Shown: positions 6,284-9,874 of the stretch, piece by piece | Layout: each line of letters begins with the position of its first letter | Position numbering within the stretch: position 1 is the stretch's first letter | Assembly: GCA_021295675.1 (NCBI GenBank) | Contig: JAGWBY010000095.1 | Span: forward strand, 1-9,874 | Source: Candidatus Latescibacterota bacterium | GTDB taxonomy: Bacteria; Latescibacterota; UBA2968; UBA8231 | Length of the DNA: 9,874 nt | Direction: 5' to 3' | Program-made: the position numbers and the translations under genes | Notes under the pieces: generated by a model | The model's database searches: none | The model's input: only the letters and a program-made list of their open reading frames with translations | Told to the model about the DNA's origin: nothing

Positions 6284-7126
6284 ATGCGTATCGACTCTCA
6301 TCTGCACGTCTTCGCTCGCCCCAGCGCCGAGTTTCCGCGCGAGGTCACCGCAAGTATGCCCGCCGAGCGCGAAGCGCCCGTCGAAGATCTCTTGGCGCAC
6401 ATGGCCGACCACGCCATCGACAAGGCCGTGCTCGTGCAAACCGGCGGCACCAGCTTGGCGCATCACGCCTATTTACAACACTGCCTGCGCACCTATCCCG
6501 ACCGCTTCTTGGGCATCGGCTTGATACCGCCCGACGCGCCTGCGCCCGCCGATCACATGGATCGCCTTGCGGAAGACGGCTCGATCATCGGCTTCCGGCT
6601 CCGCTCGCTCGGCGACCTTTCTCGTCCGATATGGGAACACGCCGCCCGCAAAGACTACGTGCTCTGGCTCTACCTACGCGCCACCTCCGCTCCGCTAGTG
6701 CCTCAATTCCTCACCGATTTCCCCCAAGTCCGCGTCGTGATCAATCATCTCATGGTCTGTCCACGCGAGGATCGATTTACTTGGGACGCCAAGGGCCGTC
6801 CACAAATCGACGTGGAGATGCCGCCGCCGACTGGATTCCTCGGCCCCGCGCCCGATTCGTCCAACGTCTGCGTCCACCTGTCGGGCCAATACGCCATGAG
6901 CAAGGCGGCCTATCCCTATCCCGACTTAGCCGCTTGGCACCGCAGCCTGCTGTCCGCCTTTGGTGCCGAACGTCTGCTGTGGGCTTCGGATTTTCCCTGG
7001 ATTGTCGCCGACCCCGGCTACGGCGAATGCGTCGAAGTGCTCGACCACCTGCTGCCCGATCTGAGCAGGGATCAGCGCCAACTCATCATGGGCGAGACCG
7101 CGCGGCGCTTTCTTGGCTTTAGCTGA
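6284..7126 (+). CDS. Amidohydrolase-2 family metal-dependent hydrolase
   Basis: A 280-residue TIM-barrel hydrolase of the amidohydrolase-2 type. SHLHVF (H6, H8) is the first-strand metal-binding HxH. INHL (H155) gives the later His, and LLWASDFPW (D236) the conserved Asp near the C-terminus. The barrel ends with the usual helix IMGETARRFLGF. The length is normal for the family and there is no signal peptide, so it is cytosolic. Relatives hydrolyse or decarboxylate small cyclic, lactone or aromatic acids; nothing here narrows the substrate. It stands alone on the plus strand, divergent from thrB and convergent with obg. No SD is visible before the ATG (ACCCAATAAAACT precedes it), so initiation may be leaderless or rely on low structure. 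The family call is firm; the specific reaction is unknown. Confidence 0.9.
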   Translation: MRIDSHLHVFARPSAEFPREVTASMPAEREAPVEDLLAHMADHAIDKAVLVQTGGTSLAHHAYLQHCLRTYPDRFLGIGLIPPDAPAPADHMDRLAEDGSIIGFRLRSLGDLSRPIWEHAARKDYVLWLYLRATSAPLVPQFLTDFPQVRVVINHLMVCPREDRFTWDAKGRPQIDVEMPPPTGFLGPAPDSSNVCVHLSGQYAMSKAAYPYPDLAAWHRSLLSAFGAERLLWASDFPWIVADPGYGECVEVLDHLLPDLSRDQRQLIMGETARRFLGFS

Positions 7127-7137
7127 AGGAAGCGCAT

Positions 7138-7168
7138 AAAAAATCCTTCAGGAATACCCTAAAGGATT
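7138..7168 (-). terminator. Rho-independent terminator of the UDG-dnaB-obg operon
   Basis: Read on the minus strand, AATCCTTTAGG pairs with CCTGAAGGATT: 11 pairs including one G-U, with a five-base loop GTATT. It runs into six T residues (7143-7138). It lies 33 bases beyond the obg stop. On the plus strand the wobble becomes an A-C mismatch and there is no T tract after the stem, so it mainly serves the minus strand. Confidence 0.85.
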
Positions 7169-7200
7169 GAAGACCGCGATTCAGAGTTCTGCAAAGTCCC

Positions 7201-8217
<1,017 letters not shown>

Positions 8218-9600
8218 TTAATACTCTTCCGGCTCCGTCCGCCATCCAGGTGCCATTTTCTCATACGTGGCACTTTCCTTGTTCCACATCAAATCCACCG
8301 AACCAACCGGGCCGTTGCGCTGCTTGCCGATGATGATTTGGGCGAGACCTTCAAGGCTCTCGCCGTCTGGGGATTTGAGGTCGTACATCTCCGGGCGATA
8401 GATGAACATCACCACATCAGCGTCCTGCTCTAAGCTGCCTGACTCCCGTAGGTCCGATAGCTGCGGCCGCCGGTCCGTGCGGCTTTCTACAGCGCGCGAC
8501 AACTGCGACAAGGCCAAGACTGGCACGTCCAATTCTTTCGCCATGGCCTTGAGGCCGCGCGAGATATGCGAAATCTCCTGCTCGCGGCTCTGCGTCCTCA
8601 TGTGCCCGCTCATGAGTTGGAGATAGTCGATTATGACCATGCCGACCCCATGCTCGCGCTGCAGCCGCCGCGCCTTGGCTCGCGCTTCGAGCACCGAGAT
8701 GCCGGGGGTGTCGTCGATGTAGATAGGCGCCCGGGCTAAGCGTTCGATATTGTGCGTTAGGTTCATCCAATCTTCATCGCTCAGCCGCCCAGTGCGGAGC
8801 TTGTGCAAATCGACCTTGGTCTCTACGCTGAGCAGCCTCTGAGCTAGTTGCATCTTAGACATTTCCAAGCTGAAAATCGCCATCCCAACCCCAGCTTCTA
8901 CAGCCGCATTGCGCGCCATCGTCAGCGCGAAGGCCGTCTTGCCGACACTGGGCCGCGCCGCGAGAATGATCAGGTCGCCCTTCTGAAAGCCCGACATCTG
9001 GTCGTTGAGATCGGCAAAACCCGTATCCACCCCCAAGACCGTACCCGCCCCTGCGTGGACGTGTTCGAGGTGCTCGAACGTTTCGCCCATCACCTTTTCC
9101 AGCGGCTCAAAGCCCTCACCGATTTGGTTTTCGCTTAAGGTGAAAAGTTTTTGCTCGGCATTGTCGATCAGGGTCTGGACGTCCTCGTCGGCCGCGTACG
9201 CTCGCTCAATGATTTCGCTAGAGGTTTCGATCAACTTGCGGCTTAGCGCCTTCTCCAAAACGATCCGCGCGTGAAAGTCGATATTGGCCGTCGTGGCCAC
9301 TTCAGACCCTAGCTTGGCCAGATAGACGACCCCGCCGACATCGTCGAGTTGGCCGCGGCGCTTGAGTTCCTCGGTCAAGGTTAGCTGATCGACCGCTGTG
9401 CCCTGCTCAAACAGGGTACTCATGGCCGCAAATATTCGGCTGTGGGGGGCGTGGTAAAAACAGCTTTCGTCGAGGATTTCAATGGCGCGGACGATGGCCC
9501 GTTGCTCTAACATCATCGCCCCGAGCACGGCCTGTTCGACTTCCACGGCCTGCGGCGGCATCCGCCCGAGATCTCGATCTCCATTTGGACTCTGGGTCAT
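8218..9600 (-). CDS. dnaB: Replicative DNA helicase DnaB
   Basis: A 460-residue hexameric helicase that unwinds DNA at the replication fork and binds primase through its N-terminal domain. The N-terminal domain spans about residues 18-120 (EQAVLGAMML...). The RecA-like domain has Walker A ARPSVGKT (215-222), the catalytic Glu in FSLEM (E246), Walker B VIIDYLQL (D325), the motif-3 region VPVLALSQLSR (359-369) and the Arg-finger region GKQRNGPVG (425-433). The Walker A and DnaB motifs are uninterrupted, so there is no intein. Length is normal. ATG-9600 has GGAG (9608-9611) seven bases upstream. It sits 17 bases after the UDG stop and 9 before obg, indicating one transcript. All key residues are present. 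Confidence 0.97.
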   Translation of the reverse strand: MTQSPNGDRDLGRMPPQAVEVEQAVLGAMMLEQRAIVRAIEILDESCFYHAPHSRIFAAMSTLFEQGTAVDQLTLTEELKRRGQLDDVGGVVYLAKLGSEVATTANIDFHARIVLEKALSRKLIETSSEIIERAYAADEDVQTLIDNAEQKLFTLSENQIGEGFEPLEKVMGETFEHLEHVHAGAGTVLGVDTGFADLNDQMSGFQKGDLIILAARPSVGKTAFALTMARNAAVEAGVGMAIFSLEMSKMQLAQRLLSVETKVDLHKLRTGRLSDEDWMNLTHNIERLARAPIYIDDTPGISVLEARAKARRLQREHGVGMVIIDYLQLMSGHMRTQSREQEISHISRGLKAMAKELDVPVLALSQLSRAVESRTDRRPQLSDLRESGSLEQDADVVMFIYRPEMYDLKSPDGESLEGLAQIIIGKQRNGPVGSVDLMWNKESATYEKMAPGWRTEPEEY

Positions 9601-9607
9601 GGTTCAG

Positions 9608-9611
9608 CTCC
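9608..9611 (-). promoter_or_regulatory. Shine-Dalgarno GGAG for dnaB
   Basis: GGAG on the minus strand lies seven bases before the dnaB ATG, within the 17-base gap after the UDG stop, and fixes the dnaB start. Confidence 0.65.
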
Positions 9612-9617
9612 AAAAAC

Positions 9618-9874
9618 TTAGAGATCAACTCCGTCGTAGAGCTTCCGCACCCGCTTCATGTCTTCCCAAGTCGGGCGCTTCCACTGGGAGTTGCGCAACA
9701 GGGCCGCCGGGTGGTACGTGGCCACCAAGGGAATGCCCTCGTAGTGGTGATCCTGGTCGCGCAAGCGGCCCATAGGCTCGCGACTGCGGAGCAAGGTCTG
9801 CGCGGCAAAGCGGCCCAAGGTGCAGATGACGCGGGGCTGGACGATTTCGATCTGGCGCTTGAGATACGGCTCGC
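9618..9874 (-). CDS. Family 4 uracil-DNA glycosylase, C-terminal part (5' end outside window)
   Basis: The last 85 residues of a uracil-DNA glycosylase that removes uracil from DNA in base-excision repair. The visible part reads EPYLKRQIEIVQPRVICTLG then RFAAQTLL, matching the central helix and 'P-x-VIxxLGrxAAqtLL' segment of family 4 UDGs. The family signature TYHPAALLRN follows, with the catalytic-loop His-Pro, and then KRPTWEDMKRVRKLY at the end. The N-terminal part, with the Fe-S cysteines and the water-activating motif typical of this family, lies beyond the window, so intactness cannot be judged. It is followed after 17 bases by dnaB on the same strand, so it is probably an upstream gene of the UDG-dnaB-obg operon. 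The stop is TAA (9620-9618). Confidence 0.9.
   Translation of the reverse strand, partial: EPYLKRQIEIVQPRVICTLGRFAAQTLLRSREPMGRLRDQDHHYEGIPLVATYHPAALLRNSQWKRPTWEDMKRVRKLYDGVDL

Noticed and set aside
7142..7168. Same hairpin as a terminator for the plus-strand amidohydrolase
   Set aside because: On the plus strand the stem has an A-C mismatch and no T tract follows it; it can at best be weakly bidirectional.
8920..8980. Intein in the DnaB P-loop
   Set aside because: The Walker A region reads continuously as AARPSVGKTAFAL and the protein is of normal length.

Overview
The window is bacterial chromosomal DNA. It is GC-rich in most of its length: one 60-base line inside obg (7801-7860) has 44 G+C by hand count. 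It carries bacterial housekeeping genes (replicative helicase DnaB, GTPase Obg, a family 4 uracil-DNA glycosylase, homoserine kinase). There is no rRNA or tRNA to place it. Several proteins look like families I associate with uncultured or deep-branching bacterial phyla, but I cannot name the phylum from sequence alone. Coding density is very high and no gene-free stretch exceeds about 75 bases.

Layout. (1) 1-2311, plus strand: the 3' part of an archaeal-type P-loop ATPase with a DUF234-like nuclease-type C-terminus, overlapping by one base a HExxH zinc-metallopeptidase-like protein. Base composition is lower here (28 of 60 G+C at 1801-1860), so this pair looks accessory. (2) 2321-6248, minus strand: a cluster read right to left as thrB (homoserine kinase, reading frame broken), an extended-SDR NAD-binding protein, an all-helical protein of unknown function, then, after a 52-base gap, an ADP-ribosyltransferase-like domain fused to HEAT repeats. 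(3) 6284-7126, plus strand: an amidohydrolase-2 metal-dependent hydrolase, divergent from thrB across only 35 bases. (4) 7138-9874, minus strand: an apparent operon of family 4 uracil-DNA glycosylase (incomplete at the window edge), dnaB and obg, closed by a good intrinsic terminator at 7138-7168.

How the genes fit together. The right-hand operon combines replication (DnaB), DNA repair (UDG) and ribosome assembly/growth control (Obg). The middle operon begins with a threonine-pathway enzyme, but the SDR and the helical protein have no evident link to threonine synthesis. The left part holds ATPase plus nuclease-like, protease-like and ART-HEAT genes. Each is an effector-type or sensor-type domain, so this is the most likely place for an uncharacterised conflict or regulatory module, although nothing in the sequence proves it.

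The most solid anomaly is in thrB. The conserved EGHPDN block lies in a different frame from the N-terminal half, and about six residues expected before it are missing. This fits a deletion of about 19 bases at a GTGGAGG microhomology.
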